From: Acidilobaceae archaeon
Lineage (GTDB): Archaea > Thermoproteota > Thermoprotei_A > Sulfolobales > Acidilobaceae
Reading direction: 5' to 3'
Assembly: GCA_027051095.1 (NCBI GenBank)
Contig: JALUAM010000007.1
Coordinates: 1-64,000, forward strand
DNA: 64,000 bases
Below are positions 15,707 through 24,281 of the stretch, in pieces. The notes under the pieces are model-generated. The model had not been told where the DNA came from. It searched no databases and worked only from the letters and a program-made list of their open reading frames with translations. The position numbers were made by a program, and so were the translations under genes. Position 1 is the first letter of the stretch; the number at the start of each line of letters is the position of its first letter.

Positions 15707-17629
15707 ATGGTTGACATTAGCATCATTATTGGAGGGCCTCAGGGTGGCGGCATAGAGTCTGCCGGCCAGATCGCAGTTAAAACCTTCGTGCTGAAAGGCT
15801 ACGACGTTCTAGGCAGCAGGGAGTACCATAGCAACATTATGGGCGCGCACAGCTACTACCACCTCAGGGTTAAGGAGAGAAAGCCTGGCTCGCTTACCTT
15901 GCCGGTCGACGCTCTCCTGGCCTTAGACGCTGAGAGCATATTAACGCACTACAGGGACGTGAGGCCGGGGGGCGTTGTTATATATGACCCGGCCGTGAAA
16001 GCCACAAGGGTCGACAGCATACAGCCTATGGCTCCACCCCTCAAGGAGAGAGTGAAGCAGGACTTAGAGTCCCGCGGCTTGCCGGCAACGGCTGAAGGCG
16101 CCTTAAAGGCTATGGAGTCTGAGGGCGTCAAGCTCGTCGGGCTGCCGCTTAAGGCCATGCTTAGGAAAGTTTCTGAGGAGGTCAAGGCCCCTGTGACCAG
16201 CGTGTCGAAGACTGTAAACACTATGGGCCTCGCCGCCGCGCTCTATCTTCTAGGCGTGGAGTCCAAGTACATCGAGAAGGCTATATCACTGCAGTTCGCG
16301 GCGAAGGAGAAAGTTGTTAAGATGAATGTGGCGGCTGCTAGGATCGCAATAGACTACGTCAAGGAGGTTTACGGGGAGCATGAAACGTTGCCCGACGGGC
16401 CCCATAAGGGCAAGCTGAGGATGATCGCTTCTGGCAACGACGTGGTAGCTATGGGTAAGGTCGTGGCTGGCGTAGGATTCCTATCCTACTACCCGATAAC
16501 TCCTAGCAGCGACGAGGCGCTATACCTGGAGAAGCATAAGTATCTCAAGCTGAGCGAGGATGTGGCGGAGAAGCTCGGCTATGATAGGCTATCTGTGGTG
16601 GCCCTTCAAATGGAGGACGAGCTAGCTTCGATAAACGCTGCTATAGGCGCTGCTCTGGCAGGTGCGAGAGCTTCGACCACCACGAGTGGCCCAGGCTATA
16701 GCCTGATGAACGAGGGAATCAGCATGGCAGTGGAGGCAGAGGTCCCGGTAGTGATAACCTTGTGGATGAGGGCGGGCCCCAGCACAGGCATGCCCACTAG
16801 GACTGGGCAGCAGGACCTGCTGCACAGCATCTTCTCGGGCCACGGGGACGCGCCTAAGATAGTTGTCGCCTCGGGGGACCACGTGGAGGCGTTCTACGAC
16901 GCGATAAAGGCGTTCAACTGGGCCGAGATCTTCCAGGTCCCAGTTATACACTTGCTAGACAAGTACCTCGCATCGGCTATGACTAGCTTGGACAGGGAGG
17001 AGCTAGACGTGTCCCAGGTGGTGCTTGACAGAGGTAAGCTCGTCGAGAACCCGGGCCCCGACTACCTGAGATACAAGATCACGGAGGATGGGATAAGCCC
17101 GAGGGCTAGAATAGGAGACGCCGTTATGAACGTTACCGGCCTAGAGCATACGGAGGACGGTAAGGGCACAGAAGATCCCGTCGCGCGCGAGCAGATGATG
17201 CTCAAGCGTGAGAGGAAGATGAAGCTTGTCCTCGAGAAGTTGCCCGACGAGGATAAGGCGGTGTTCCACGGCGACCCAGATTCGGAGGTAGTTATAGTGT
17301 CCTTCGGCTCCACGAAGGGAGTGATCCTGGACGCTATGGAGATGCTCAAGTCTAAGGGTGTAAACGTCGGGTTCCTGCAGATAAGACTTCTAAGCCCGTT
17401 CCCCGAGGACCTAGTCGCAGACTATTTGTCGAAGGCTAAGAAGGTGATCAGCGTTGAGCTAAACCTTATGGGTCAGCTAGCCTTCCTGGTTAGGGCTCAT
17501 ACCGGGATTAAAGTGGATTCGCTCATAACGAAGATCAACGGGAGGCCCCTATACGACTATGAAGTCGTGGAGGGGGTCCTCAAGGCTTTAGAGGGTGCTC
17601 GGAGGGTGGTGATGAGCGGTGGCGCGTAG
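15707..17629 (+). CDS. 2-oxoacid:ferredoxin oxidoreductase, alpha (fused gamma-alpha) subunit
   Basis: Oxidatively decarboxylates 2-oxoacids to acyl-CoA with ferredoxin as acceptor. The N-terminal gamma domain (SIIIGGPQGGGIES, SREYHSNIMGAHSYY) is fused to the alpha domains (YYPITPSSDEALYLE near 250, TTTSGPGYSLMNEGISMA near 325), as in the two-subunit crenarchaeal enzymes. ATG 15707 (MVDISIIIGG) with a GGGGA site matches the family start; ATG 15677 is the alternative. The last bases overlap the beta subunit start by 11 bp. Which 2-oxoacid is preferred cannot be read from sequence alone. Confidence 0.92.
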   Translation: MVDISIIIGGPQGGGIESAGQIAVKTFVLKGYDVLGSREYHSNIMGAHSYYHLRVKERKPGSLTLPVDALLALDAESILTHYRDVRPGGVVIYDPAVKATRVDSIQPMAPPLKERVKQDLESRGLPATAEGALKAMESEGVKLVGLPLKAMLRKVSEEVKAPVTSVSKTVNTMGLAAALYLLGVESKYIEKAISLQFAAKEKVVKMNVAAARIAIDYVKEVYGEHETLPDGPHKGKLRMIASGNDVVAMGKVVAGVGFLSYYPITPSSDEALYLEKHKYLKLSEDVAEKLGYDRLSVVALQMEDELASINAAIGAALAGARASTTTSGPGYSLMNEGISMAVEAEVPVVITLWMRAGPSTGMPTRTGQQDLLHSIFSGHGDAPKIVVASGDHVEAFYDAIKAFNWAEIFQVPVIHLLDKYLASAMTSLDREELDVSQVVLDRGKLVENPGPDYLRYKITEDGISPRARIGDAVMNVTGLEHTEDGKGTEDPVAREQMMLKRERKMKLVLEKLPDEDKAVFHGDPDSEVVIVSFGSTKGVILDAMEMLKSKGVNVGFLQIRLLSPFPEDLVADYLSKAKKVISVELNLMGQLAFLVRAHTGIKVDSLITKINGRPLYDYEVVEGVLKALEGARRVVMSGGA

Positions 17630-18545
17630 CTGGCTTGAGTATAAGGCCCCGGCGTGGGTCCAGTGGTGTCCCGGCTGCGGGGACTTCGGGATACTGAACG
17701 CTATCTATAGGGCAGTCGCAGAGCTGGATATACCCCCTGAGAGGCTAGTGGTGGTCGGCGGCATTGGGTGCAGCGGCAGGACTACATTCTACGTTAAGGG
17801 AAGCAACGCCCATGCGCTTCACGGTCGAGCAATACCCCTGGCTACGGGGATAAAGCTGGCTAGGCCCGAGCTAACGGTAATTGTAGCTGGAGGCGACGGC
17901 GACCTCCTGGGCATAGGAGGGGGGCACTTCGTCGCTCTAGGAAGGAGAAACGTTGATATAACCGTGATATTGTTTAACAACGCTGTTTACGGGCTGACTA
18001 AAGGCCAGGCCGCGCCCACGCTGCCAGCATGGGTGCAGACTAAGGCGCTCACGTCGCCGAATATTCATGACAACGTGAACCCGGTACTCTTGGCCTTCGC
18101 CTCAGGCTACACATTCATAGCAAGGGGCTATGCATACCACACTAATCAGCTTAAGGAACTCATAAAAGCTGGTATCAGGCATAAGGGGGCGGCTCTTATA
18201 GACGTGTTGCAGCCGTGCCCCACGTATAATAACGTGATGACGAACAAATGGTACGAGGAAAGAATCTACTATGTCGACGAGGAGGGCTACGACCCGGTTA
18301 TTAGAAGCGCCGACGATATGAGGAATAAGCTGCCGAGGATTATGGAGAAGCTCATGGAGTTTGGCAATAGGATACCCCTCGGCATCTTATATTGGAACCA
18401 GACCCGGGACAGCTTTGAGGAGAGGCTAGAGAAGCTGATGCCGGGCTACCTGCAAGCGCCGCCGGGGACAAGAAGAATAGATATTGAGGGCAGGCCCGTG
18501 ATAGACCCCTTCGAAGTGTTTAAGGATAGGGTTATACAGACGTAG
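17619..18545 (+). CDS. 2-oxoacid:ferredoxin oxidoreductase, beta subunit
   Basis: Thiamine-diphosphate-binding subunit: WCPGCGDFGIL near residue 17 (4Fe-4S cysteines), GGIGCSGR near 43, and the TPP/Mg motif GGDGDLLGIGG near 92 with NNAVYGLTKGQ. Length 308 is standard for the two-subunit archaeal enzyme. The GTG start overlaps the alpha gene, so the subunits are translationally coupled. Confidence 0.93.
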   Translation: MARSWLEYKAPAWVQWCPGCGDFGILNAIYRAVAELDIPPERLVVVGGIGCSGRTTFYVKGSNAHALHGRAIPLATGIKLARPELTVIVAGGDGDLLGIGGGHFVALGRRNVDITVILFNNAVYGLTKGQAAPTLPAWVQTKALTSPNIHDNVNPVLLAFASGYTFIARGYAYHTNQLKELIKAGIRHKGAALIDVLQPCPTYNNVMTNKWYEERIYYVDEEGYDPVIRSADDMRNKLPRIMEKLMEFGNRIPLGILYWNQTRDSFEERLEKLMPGYLQAPPGTRRIDIEGRPVIDPFEVFKDRVIQT

Positions 18546-18562
18546 CCCGCTCTCCCGCGCCG

Positions 18563-18907
18563 CTATACCACCGACTCTTCCAGTCCCGAACTCTCTATAC
18601 AATACTCCGTGGTTAGGTCTAGGCTCCCGTGCCTACCTGAGAGTTTCACGCATACCATGGGCGACCTGGTAACCCTCTTAATCTCTACTGCGAGCATATA
18701 GGATAGCTCTTCCTGCGTTATCTCTCTAGTTCTGAACGATGAGAGCCACTCAGAGAATGAGACGGCCTCTATGCATATACCTTCGCTGACATATTCTACG
18801 TAGACGTCGTAGAAGTCGGGTGCCTTGGTGAAGGGGCACTTAGACTCTAAGAAACCTTCTAGGGTTACTTTGAGGCCCCGGGGGCACTGGAAAGTCTTGA
18901 AGGCCAC
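18563..18907 (-). CDS. queF-L: QueF-like amidinotransferase for archaeosine
   Basis: 114 residues, the size and pattern of the crenarchaeal QueF-like family: nucleophilic Cys24 in ESKCPFTKAPDFYDVYVEY and SFSEWLSSFRTREIT near 50-65. QueF-L converts preQ0 already inserted in tRNA to archaeosine (G+ at position 15) with ammonia, replacing ArcS in many Crenarchaeota. It starts 1 bp after queC ends, and the pair is clearly one operon. Distinguished from bacterial NADPH-dependent QueF by length and context. Confidence 0.85.
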   Translation of the reverse strand: MAFKTFQCPRGLKVTLEGFLESKCPFTKAPDFYDVYVEYVSEGICIEAVSFSEWLSSFRTREITQEELSYMLAVEIKRVTRSPMVCVKLSGRHGSLDLTTEYCIESSGLEESVV

Positions 18908-18908
18908 T

Positions 18909-19742
18909 CTAACCCTTCACCTCCACGCAGCTCTTATGGACGTAGTAATCGTCAACTTTAACGAAGTCGTTGGGGTCTCCCGGCGGCGCCTCATATTTAG
19001 TGCAGTCGGGTATACCAGCTGCAAGGAAGCCCTTGTGACGGTTGACGCAGCTCTCGCATCTCCCGCAGTGGTACTTCCCGTTGAGATAGCAGCTCCACGT
19101 CTCGTATATCATATCGCCTATGAGTTTGTAGGTTCTGCGCAGGCCCTCTGACTTGCCGTACCCCTCCCTGGAGGGGCTCCATATCTCTATGGTTCTAGCC
19201 CTCCTCTCATGGCATAGGCGGAAAGCTGTCTGGAGGGCTTCTATGCACTCAGGCGAGCAGTCGGGGTACAGGGGTTCGCCGGTGTCGGGCCTAGGCTTTA
19301 TGTCGTCTCCGTGGGCCCCATACACCACGTATACCTTCTCGCCGGTCTGCGAGTGTAATGTGAACGCGTAGGCGGCTGCTATGCTGAGCATTACCACGTT
19401 TCTTATGGGTACGACGACGCTAGGCGCGTAATCCCTTTCCACCTCTACGCTCTCATCGGTTAGTTGCGTTCCCCGCCACAGCTCCTTCATGAAACTAATA
19501 TCTATAACCCTGTGCTCGATAACTCTGCCCCAGCCCCTAGCAGCCGCGACCTTGTCAACCTTTGAAACCAGCTTCTTGGCAATCTCCACCTCCTTATCAG
19601 CTTTCTGCCCGTAAACCACGCTTATCACATGGGCGTTACACCCCCTCGAAAGCCAGAGGGTCATGTAGCCCAGGCTGTCGGGGCCGCCGCTGACTATTGC
19701 TACGACCCTGCAAGGCTTAACGACTACGGGTTCCGGCAACAC
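18909..19742 (-). CDS. queC: 7-cyano-7-deazaguanine (preQ0) synthase
   Basis: PP-loop enzyme that makes preQ0 from carboxydeazaguanine. The PP-loop is SGGPDS at residues 18-23 (Pro in place of the usual Leu or Met), with [17 protein letters not shown] near 42 and the C-terminal zinc-binding cluster [16 protein letters not shown] around 240-255. Adjacent queF-L supports the archaeosine pathway. Other steps (FolE, QueD, QueE, ArcTGT) are not in the window. Confidence 0.9.
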   Translation of the reverse strand: MLPEPVVVKPCRVVAIVSGGPDSLGYMTLWLSRGCNAHVISVVYGQKADKEVEIAKKLVSKVDKVAAARGWGRVIEHRVIDISFMKELWRGTQLTDESVEVERDYAPSVVVPIRNVVMLSIAAAYAFTLHSQTGEKVYVVYGAHGDDIKPRPDTGEPLYPDCSPECIEALQTAFRLCHERRARTIEIWSPSREGYGKSEGLRRTYKLIGDMIYETWSCYLNGKYHCGRCESCVNRHKGFLAAGIPDCTKYEAPPGDPNDFVKVDDYYVHKSCVEVKG

Positions 19743-19809
19743 GCGGCACCTAAGCCTTAGCTCTCCCCGGAGATTAATTTGCTTAGGTTAAAGCTCGAAG
19801 GACTACAGC

Positions 19810-19867
19810 GGGCCTCGGAGCTTGAGACCCTCATCACTGGTCAGCAGGAGAGCTCGTCACAGGCCCC
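19810..19867 (-). ncRNA. Probable C/D box sRNA
   Basis: Minus strand, 58 nt: terminal stem GGGGCC(T)/GGCCC, box C GTGACGA (one mismatch), 9-nt guide, box D' CTGA, 3-nt spacer, perfect box C' GTGATGA, 12-nt guide GGGTCTCAAGCT, then CCGA as a degenerate box D. Size and order match archaeal guides; the short first guide and imperfect D box lower confidence. Target not identified by eye. It lies between the DMT permease and queC, in the same direction as both. Confidence 0.6.
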
Positions 19868-19898
19868 TAGACTGCTTCGCCCTCCAGGGTTTAAGGTC

Positions 19899-20753
19899 CT
19901 AGCCTTTAACGGTTAAAGCAGCGCCCGCGGCCGCTAGAGCCGCCGCTACCAGGTGTCTCGGCTTTATCCTCTCCTCCGTCCAGGGCGCTATTGACGCTGC
20001 TATGACGGTGTTTACAGGGAAGAGACTTATAAGCGCTGCGGCGTCGGCAACAGGCACCATAGACAACGCTAGGTATCTCGAAGCCTGTGCGAGCGCGACT
20101 GCAACTCCTCCCGCGGCAGCTAAAACTATGTATCCTGAAGCTGGCGTGGAGACTCTGTGTGTCAAAGCCGCTATGCTAAGAGCTGCTATGTAAGATGCCG
20201 TGGCGCCGGTCAGCGGCGCACCGTATTCCAGGTTGGCCCACCTGACGGCTACAGTGGTTGAAGCGAAGATCAGAGTGCTAGCTGCCCCTGCAGCCAAGCC
20301 TAGGAGCTTAGAGCCTCCTCCAAGCGGCTTACCTGTGGGGTTAACTGCTGCAAGGTAAACGCCCAGGGTGACCATGCTGAGGCCCGCCAGCTTCGCAGGC
20401 GTGAGGGGCTCCCCCAGGGCTAGAGCAGCGATCATGCTAGCAAGGAGAGGAGCAGGTGAGACTATTATGGCTGCGCTGGCCGAGCCCAAGCTAGCCACAG
20501 CTGTATAGAACATAAGCCTACCCGCATAGAAGTGCACCGCACCTATTACAGAGTATACTAGCAAGCCGTCGAACCCTAGCGTGGGCTCGCCGGAGGCAGC
20601 CGAAGCCGCCGCTAGTATTGGCACGCCGAAAATTAAACTTAGTACAAGGTTGTCGCGGGGAGTAAGCCCCCTGCTAGCTCCACGTATCAGGACGTCTGAG
20701 ACCGCGAAAAGCCAGCCAGCCGCGAACGCGAAGAAGTAGCCCAACAGCAGCAT
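19899..20753 (-). CDS. DMT-superfamily (EamA) permease
   Basis: 284 residues with ten hydrophobic segments in two repeats of five, each ending near a proline-rich loop (SPAPLLASMIAALALGEPLTPAKL in the first, LFPVNTVIAASIAPWTEERIKP in the second), the EamA pattern. Likely an exporter of metabolites or amino acids; the substrate is not predictable. Length is standard. The minus-strand promoter would lie around 20800. Confidence 0.85.
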   Translation of the reverse strand: MLLLGYFFAFAAGWLFAVSDVLIRGASRGLTPRDNLVLSLIFGVPILAAASAASGEPTLGFDGLLVYSVIGAVHFYAGRLMFYTAVASLGSASAAIIVSPAPLLASMIAALALGEPLTPAKLAGLSMVTLGVYLAAVNPTGKPLGGGSKLLGLAAGAASTLIFASTTVAVRWANLEYGAPLTGATASYIAALSIAALTHRVSTPASGYIVLAAAGGVAVALAQASRYLALSMVPVADAAALISLFPVNTVIAASIAPWTEERIKPRHLVAAALAAAGAALTVKG

Positions 20754-20853
20754 GTCTCACCCGGCAGAACGTGAAATGGCAGAGCAGTTCAGAATAGGCA
20801 TTAAAGCGGTAGCGGGGCTAGAAGCCCTATAGCCTTAAAAACTCTGCCGCATC

Positions 20854-21021
20854 TTAAAACTCTTCTTCCTCTTCCTCCTCCCCCCACTCTTCCTCTTCCT
20901 CCTCTAAAAACTCCTCTAACTCCTCTTCTTCCTCTTCATCCCAGAACTCTTCCTCCTCCTCGTCCCAGAACTCTTCCTCTTCCTCCTCCTCACGTTGCAA
21001 TAAGGTCAATTCGCTGATCAT
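20854..21021 (-). CDS. Extremely acidic Glu-rich mini-protein, 55 aa
   Basis: An open frame from ATG 21021 to TAA 20854, missed by usual length cut-offs. After a ten-residue start (MISELTLLQR) it consists of glutamate runs of 7, 5, 6, 2, 6 and 7 separated by aromatic or hydrophobic spacers: FWD, FWD, L, FL, WG and a final F. About 60% of the residues are Glu, with no Lys and one Arg. The codons GAG and GAA alternate irregularly, so selection on the protein looks likelier than simple DNA repeat slippage. A TATA-like TTTATTAAAG lies about 50 bp upstream, and an AGGAGG site precedes the start, with a mini-ORF (ATGCTATGA) in between. Function unknown. Confidence 0.6.
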   Translation of the reverse strand: MISELTLLQREEEEEEEFWDEEEEEFWDEEEEEELEEFLEEEEEEWGEEEEEEEF

Positions 21022-21167
21022 AGCATATTCAGCCTCCTGTTCACCACGAATTCTACTCTTAACGCGCTTTAATAAACATTTAGAGGTGCTGTGTGTCCTC
21101 GCCTAAAGTTGAAGTCTGTAAAGCCGTTAACCCGACCGGCCGCATCAAATATTAGCAGGGTGTAGAC

Positions 21168-22037
21168 GTGGAGTTCTACGAGTTCAAGCCAAGGAGCTTC
21201 ATAGCTCTGCAATGGTGGGAGGTTGAAGAGGTTAGGAGATCGTGTGGGCTAGGCAACGTCAACATAGCCTGGTTCAAGTTCGACGTTGAATGTAGGGATA
21301 GCGGCGCGCTAATCAGAGCACGCCTACCCCAGGGACTGCGTCTTGAGGCGAAGGTTGAGTTCAGTGTCGTAGAAGAGTCGAGGAGCCTCTACGTATTCGG
21401 TCTCGAGGGGTTCGCGGGTAAAGCTGAATTCTACAGCGGGGCCTACTATAAACTAGCCTCCGTGTCGGAGGGTATGCCGCCCACGCTTGAGATCAACGGT
21501 ATACATATGCACCGCGTCGTGAATGGGGGCCCCATGGTAGACGCTGCCAAGAAGGCTGCAGCCGTCGTAAAGAGGGGGTATAGGGTTCTAGACGTTGGGA
21601 CGGGGCTCGGGTATACCGCAGAGGCTAGCCTAGCCCGGGGTGCGAGCTTAATATACACTGTGGAGGTAGACGAGAACGTACTATTGCTAGCGTCTATGAA
21701 CCCTTGGAGCTGGAGACTCTATTCTCCTAAAGTGAGGGTGTTGAAGGGGGATGCCTTCGAGGTGATAGACGACCTTGAGGAGTCATCGTTTGACGCGGTA
21801 ATCCACGATCCCCCTAGGTTCATGGATAGTACAAGCCACCTCTACAGCCTCGAGTTCTACCTTAAGCTGAGGAAGGTTCTCAGGAGAGGCGGCAAATTGT
21901 ATCACTACACTGGCGAGCCGGGCAGAAATAGGAGGATTAACCTACCCGGCAGGGTCTCCCGCCTATTAAGGGAGGCGGGATTCCAGGTTGTAGGGTACCG
22001 TGAGGACCTGCTGGGCATAGTCGCGAGGAGGCTGTAA
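21168..22037 (+). CDS. Predicted archaeal SAM-dependent methyltransferase (COG2521-like)
   Basis: An N-terminal beta-rich domain (about 1-120) precedes a Rossmann methyltransferase: motif I LDVGTGLGYTA near 142-152, acidic VEVDEN near 166, and IHDPPRF near 205 in place of the usual catalytic NPPY-type motif. The HDPPRF and spermidine-synthase-like layout fits the COG2521 group of archaeal enzymes, whose substrate is unknown. GTG start at 21168. Divergent from the acidic mini-protein. Confidence 0.75.
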   Translation: MEFYEFKPRSFIALQWWEVEEVRRSCGLGNVNIAWFKFDVECRDSGALIRARLPQGLRLEAKVEFSVVEESRSLYVFGLEGFAGKAEFYSGAYYKLASVSEGMPPTLEINGIHMHRVVNGGPMVDAAKKAAAVVKRGYRVLDVGTGLGYTAEASLARGASLIYTVEVDENVLLLASMNPWSWRLYSPKVRVLKGDAFEVIDDLEESSFDAVIHDPPRFMDSTSHLYSLEFYLKLRKVLRRGGKLYHYTGEPGRNRRINLPGRVSRLLREAGFQVVGYREDLLGIVARRL

Positions 22038-22092
22038 AGAATCGTGTCTAAGCAATAGACCCGGTAATACACTCGTTGATAACTGTTTCCTA

Positions 22093-22152
22093 CCGTGGTC
22101 TCACAGCCTCTAATCCCTCAGAGGCTAGGGGAACTCTAATTCTAGCCCACGG
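22093..22152 (+). promoter_or_regulatory. Nested stem-loop in the cdvB leader
   Basis: Outer stem CCGTGG (22093-22098) with CCACGG (22147-22152); inner perfect 7-bp stem AGCCTCT (22105-22111) with AGAGGCT (22120-22126) and an 8-nt loop. It ends 21 nt before the cdvB ATG, just upstream of the purine-rich GGAGGGAAGGGGG. It could be a regulatory leader or a small RNA. Confidence 0.4.
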
Positions 22153-22173
22153 AGGGAAGGGGGTGGCCTAGAG

Positions 22174-23043
22174 ATGGCCATAACTGAGATATTCAGGAGG
22201 TTTTTAGGGCCTGCCAGGATCGATGCTAGCGATGTTGGAGTTGACGTTCAGGTCGGATTCGACTTCGACGACCTAATAGCTAAGCTTCATCTGGCGAAGA
22301 TGGAGGTTGACAGGGTGAGGCATCAGGTCCTAGAGGAGGCTAGGCTTCACGCGTCCAGGCTAGTGGAGGCTGTTAAGAGGAGGGATAAGGATGCGGCTCA
22401 GATACACGCCGCCGAGCTAGTGTTGAAGAAGAAACTCTACAAGGCGTTGACGACCTACAGCAGGCTGCTAGAGCTGACCATAGTGAGAGTGCAGGATGCT
22501 AGGAGCATCGAGTCCCTGGCTAAGGCGTTGACGCCCCTGGAGTTCGCCATGAGGGCTATGGACGACTACCTAGCTGCAACCAGCCCTGAGGTAGCTGCTA
22601 GGCTGTCGGCCATAGTGGAGACCGCTGAGAGGGTTGTTAGGAGCACCGGGTTCATGGCAAGCAACCTGCCCAGGGCTCGGAGCCCCGCTGAGATGGACCC
22701 TGAGCTGCAGAGGGAGATAGCCAGGGTCATAGCTGAGGTGTCCAGAGAGGTCAACGAGGTCATGCCTGACTTCGACGTGGAGCCCGAGGTCGCCCAGAGG
22801 CCTACCAAGAGAAAGGAGAACTCTGGGAGCGCCGGTAAGGCCGCTAAGAAGGCTACGAGGCCGAGCGAAGATGAAATCGACAAGATGGTGCTCGACTACA
22901 TCAAGTCGAGAAGAGGCGTGATAAAGCTAAGCGAGGCTTCAAAGGAGCTGGGGATCGACAAGGATGAGATAATCAGAGCGATAAGGAGGCTCCACGAGAA
23001 GGGGCTGATAAGGGTGGCAGGCGCTCAGGCCTCTACCTCCTAA
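22174..23043 (+). CDS. cdvB: CdvB, ESCRT-III-like cell division protein
   Basis: Forms the division-ring filaments of Cdv-dividing archaea. A basic/helical ESCRT-III core runs about residues 30-190 (long helix KMEVDRVRHQVLEEARLHASRL, further helices to EVSREVNEV). A linker with Pro and Lys (about 195-230), where the Vps4-binding MIM2 element is expected, is followed by a C-terminal winged-helix (about 232-283, IDKMVLDYIKSRRGVIKLSEAS) that in Sulfolobus contacts CdvA. The winged helix identifies the main CdvB and not the shorter paralogues. It is followed 34 bp later by cdvC. No cdvA-like gene precedes it; the upstream neighbour is a methyltransferase. Confidence 0.9.
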   Translation: MAITEIFRRFLGPARIDASDVGVDVQVGFDFDDLIAKLHLAKMEVDRVRHQVLEEARLHASRLVEAVKRRDKDAAQIHAAELVLKKKLYKALTTYSRLLELTIVRVQDARSIESLAKALTPLEFAMRAMDDYLAATSPEVAARLSAIVETAERVVRSTGFMASNLPRARSPAEMDPELQREIARVIAEVSREVNEVMPDFDVEPEVAQRPTKRKENSGSAGKAAKKATRPSEDEIDKMVLDYIKSRRGVIKLSEASKELGIDKDEIIRAIRRLHEKGLIRVAGAQASTS

Positions 23044-23052
23044 AACCCCCTG

Positions 23053-23070
23053 CCCCCAGAGTCTTGGGGG
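23053..23070 (+). promoter_or_regulatory. Hairpin that includes the cdvC ribosome binding site
   Basis: CCCCCA (23053-23058) and TGGGGG (23065-23070) form a 6-bp stem with a 6-nt loop in the cdvB-cdvC gap. The downstream arm contains the start of GGGGGTGG, the likely ribosome binding site for the TTG start at 23078, so folding could lower CdvC translation relative to CdvB. Confidence 0.4.
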
Positions 23071-23077
23071 TGGTACG

Positions 23078-24232
23078 TTGAACGCGGTGGCATTACTAGA
23101 GGGGAAAGCCAAGAGGCACGCGTTCGCGGCCCTCGAGGCCGAGAAGAGGGGTGACTACGAGGCTGCAATCTACAATCTCCAGAAGGCCGTGGAGAGCCTC
23201 ATGGATATAGTGAGGAACTACCCCGACCACCCCCTCAACCACATTTATAGGAGACTCATAGCGCAATACACTAGGAAGATAGAGAGCCTTAAGAGGAAGG
23301 CTGGCACTATACCCTTAGGCTCCTCGGATACCGTCACCGTGACCGTTAACTCTGAGGCAGATAAGGCGGACGACGTGCCTGAGTTCGTGATGAGGGAGAA
23401 GCCTAAGGTTACGTTCAACGATATAGCAGGCCTGGAACAGGTTAAGAGGGCTTTAAGGGAGGCTATAGTCTACCCTGTGAAGCGTGAGGACCTCTTTCCT
23501 CTCGGCTGGCCCAGAGGTATACTATTGTACGGCCCGCCTGGCACGGGCAAGACGATGCTAGCGGCTGCTGTCGCCAACGAGGTGGACGGCGAGTTCCTAT
23601 ACGTGGACGCTGCCAGCATAATGAGCAAGTGGCTTGGCGAGGGCGAGAAGAACGTGAAGAGGCTCTTCTCCTACGCTAGGAAGAGAGCCAAGGAGGGAAC
23701 GCCGGTCATAATATTCATAGACGAGGTGGACGCCCTGCTAGGTGTCCATAGTACAGAGGTTGGAGGCGAGGTGAGGGTTAGAAACCAGTTTCTCAAGGAG
23801 ATGGACGGGATCCAGGACAAGGGCAGCAGGCTCCACGTATATGTGATAGCTGCTACCAATAAGCCCTGGAAGCTGGACGAGCCCTTCATAAGAAGATTCC
23901 AAAAGAGGATCTATGTGCCGCTTCCAGACAAGGCTACTAGGAAGAAAATACTTGAGCTATACACGTCGAAGATAAGGCTGGCGCCAGACGTGGACCTGGA
24001 CAGGCTTGCAGACATGCTAGAAGGATACACGGGTAGCGACATAACCGACATAGTAAGGGAAGCTTACATGAAGACGGTTAGGGAGCTGTTCCAGAGCGGA
24101 GATCCAAGAGGCGACCCAAGACCGGTGACCATGAGCGACTTCATAGAGGTTCTAAGGAACAGGAGGCCTAGTGTCGACCCCGACATGATACGAGCCTACG
24201 AAGAGTGGACGAGGAGGTTCGGCGCCCTATAG
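23078..24232 (+). CDS. cdvC: CdvC, Vps4-like AAA+ ATPase
   Basis: Disassembles or remodels CdvB polymers. N-terminal MIT three-helix domain at about residues 5-75 (KAKRHAFAALEAEKRGDYEAAIYNL), then the AAA+ module: Walker A GPPGTGKT at 152-159, pore-loop region near SKWLGEGEKN (183-192), Walker B IIFIDEVDA at 211-219, sensor and arginine-finger region FIRRFQKRI. Length 384 is standard. TTG start at 23078. Co-transcribed with cdvB. Confidence 0.95.
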   Translation: MNAVALLEGKAKRHAFAALEAEKRGDYEAAIYNLQKAVESLMDIVRNYPDHPLNHIYRRLIAQYTRKIESLKRKAGTIPLGSSDTVTVTVNSEADKADDVPEFVMREKPKVTFNDIAGLEQVKRALREAIVYPVKREDLFPLGWPRGILLYGPPGTGKTMLAAAVANEVDGEFLYVDAASIMSKWLGEGEKNVKRLFSYARKRAKEGTPVIIFIDEVDALLGVHSTEVGGEVRVRNQFLKEMDGIQDKGSRLHVYVIAATNKPWKLDEPFIRRFQKRIYVPLPDKATRKKILELYTSKIRLAPDVDLDRLADMLEGYTGSDITDIVREAYMKTVRELFQSGDPRGDPRPVTMSDFIEVLRNRRPSVDPDMIRAYEEWTRRFGAL

Positions 24233-24281
24233 CCATTCAGGGGCGGAAACGTTTTAAGCCGCCTGAATTCAATATCTCCCA

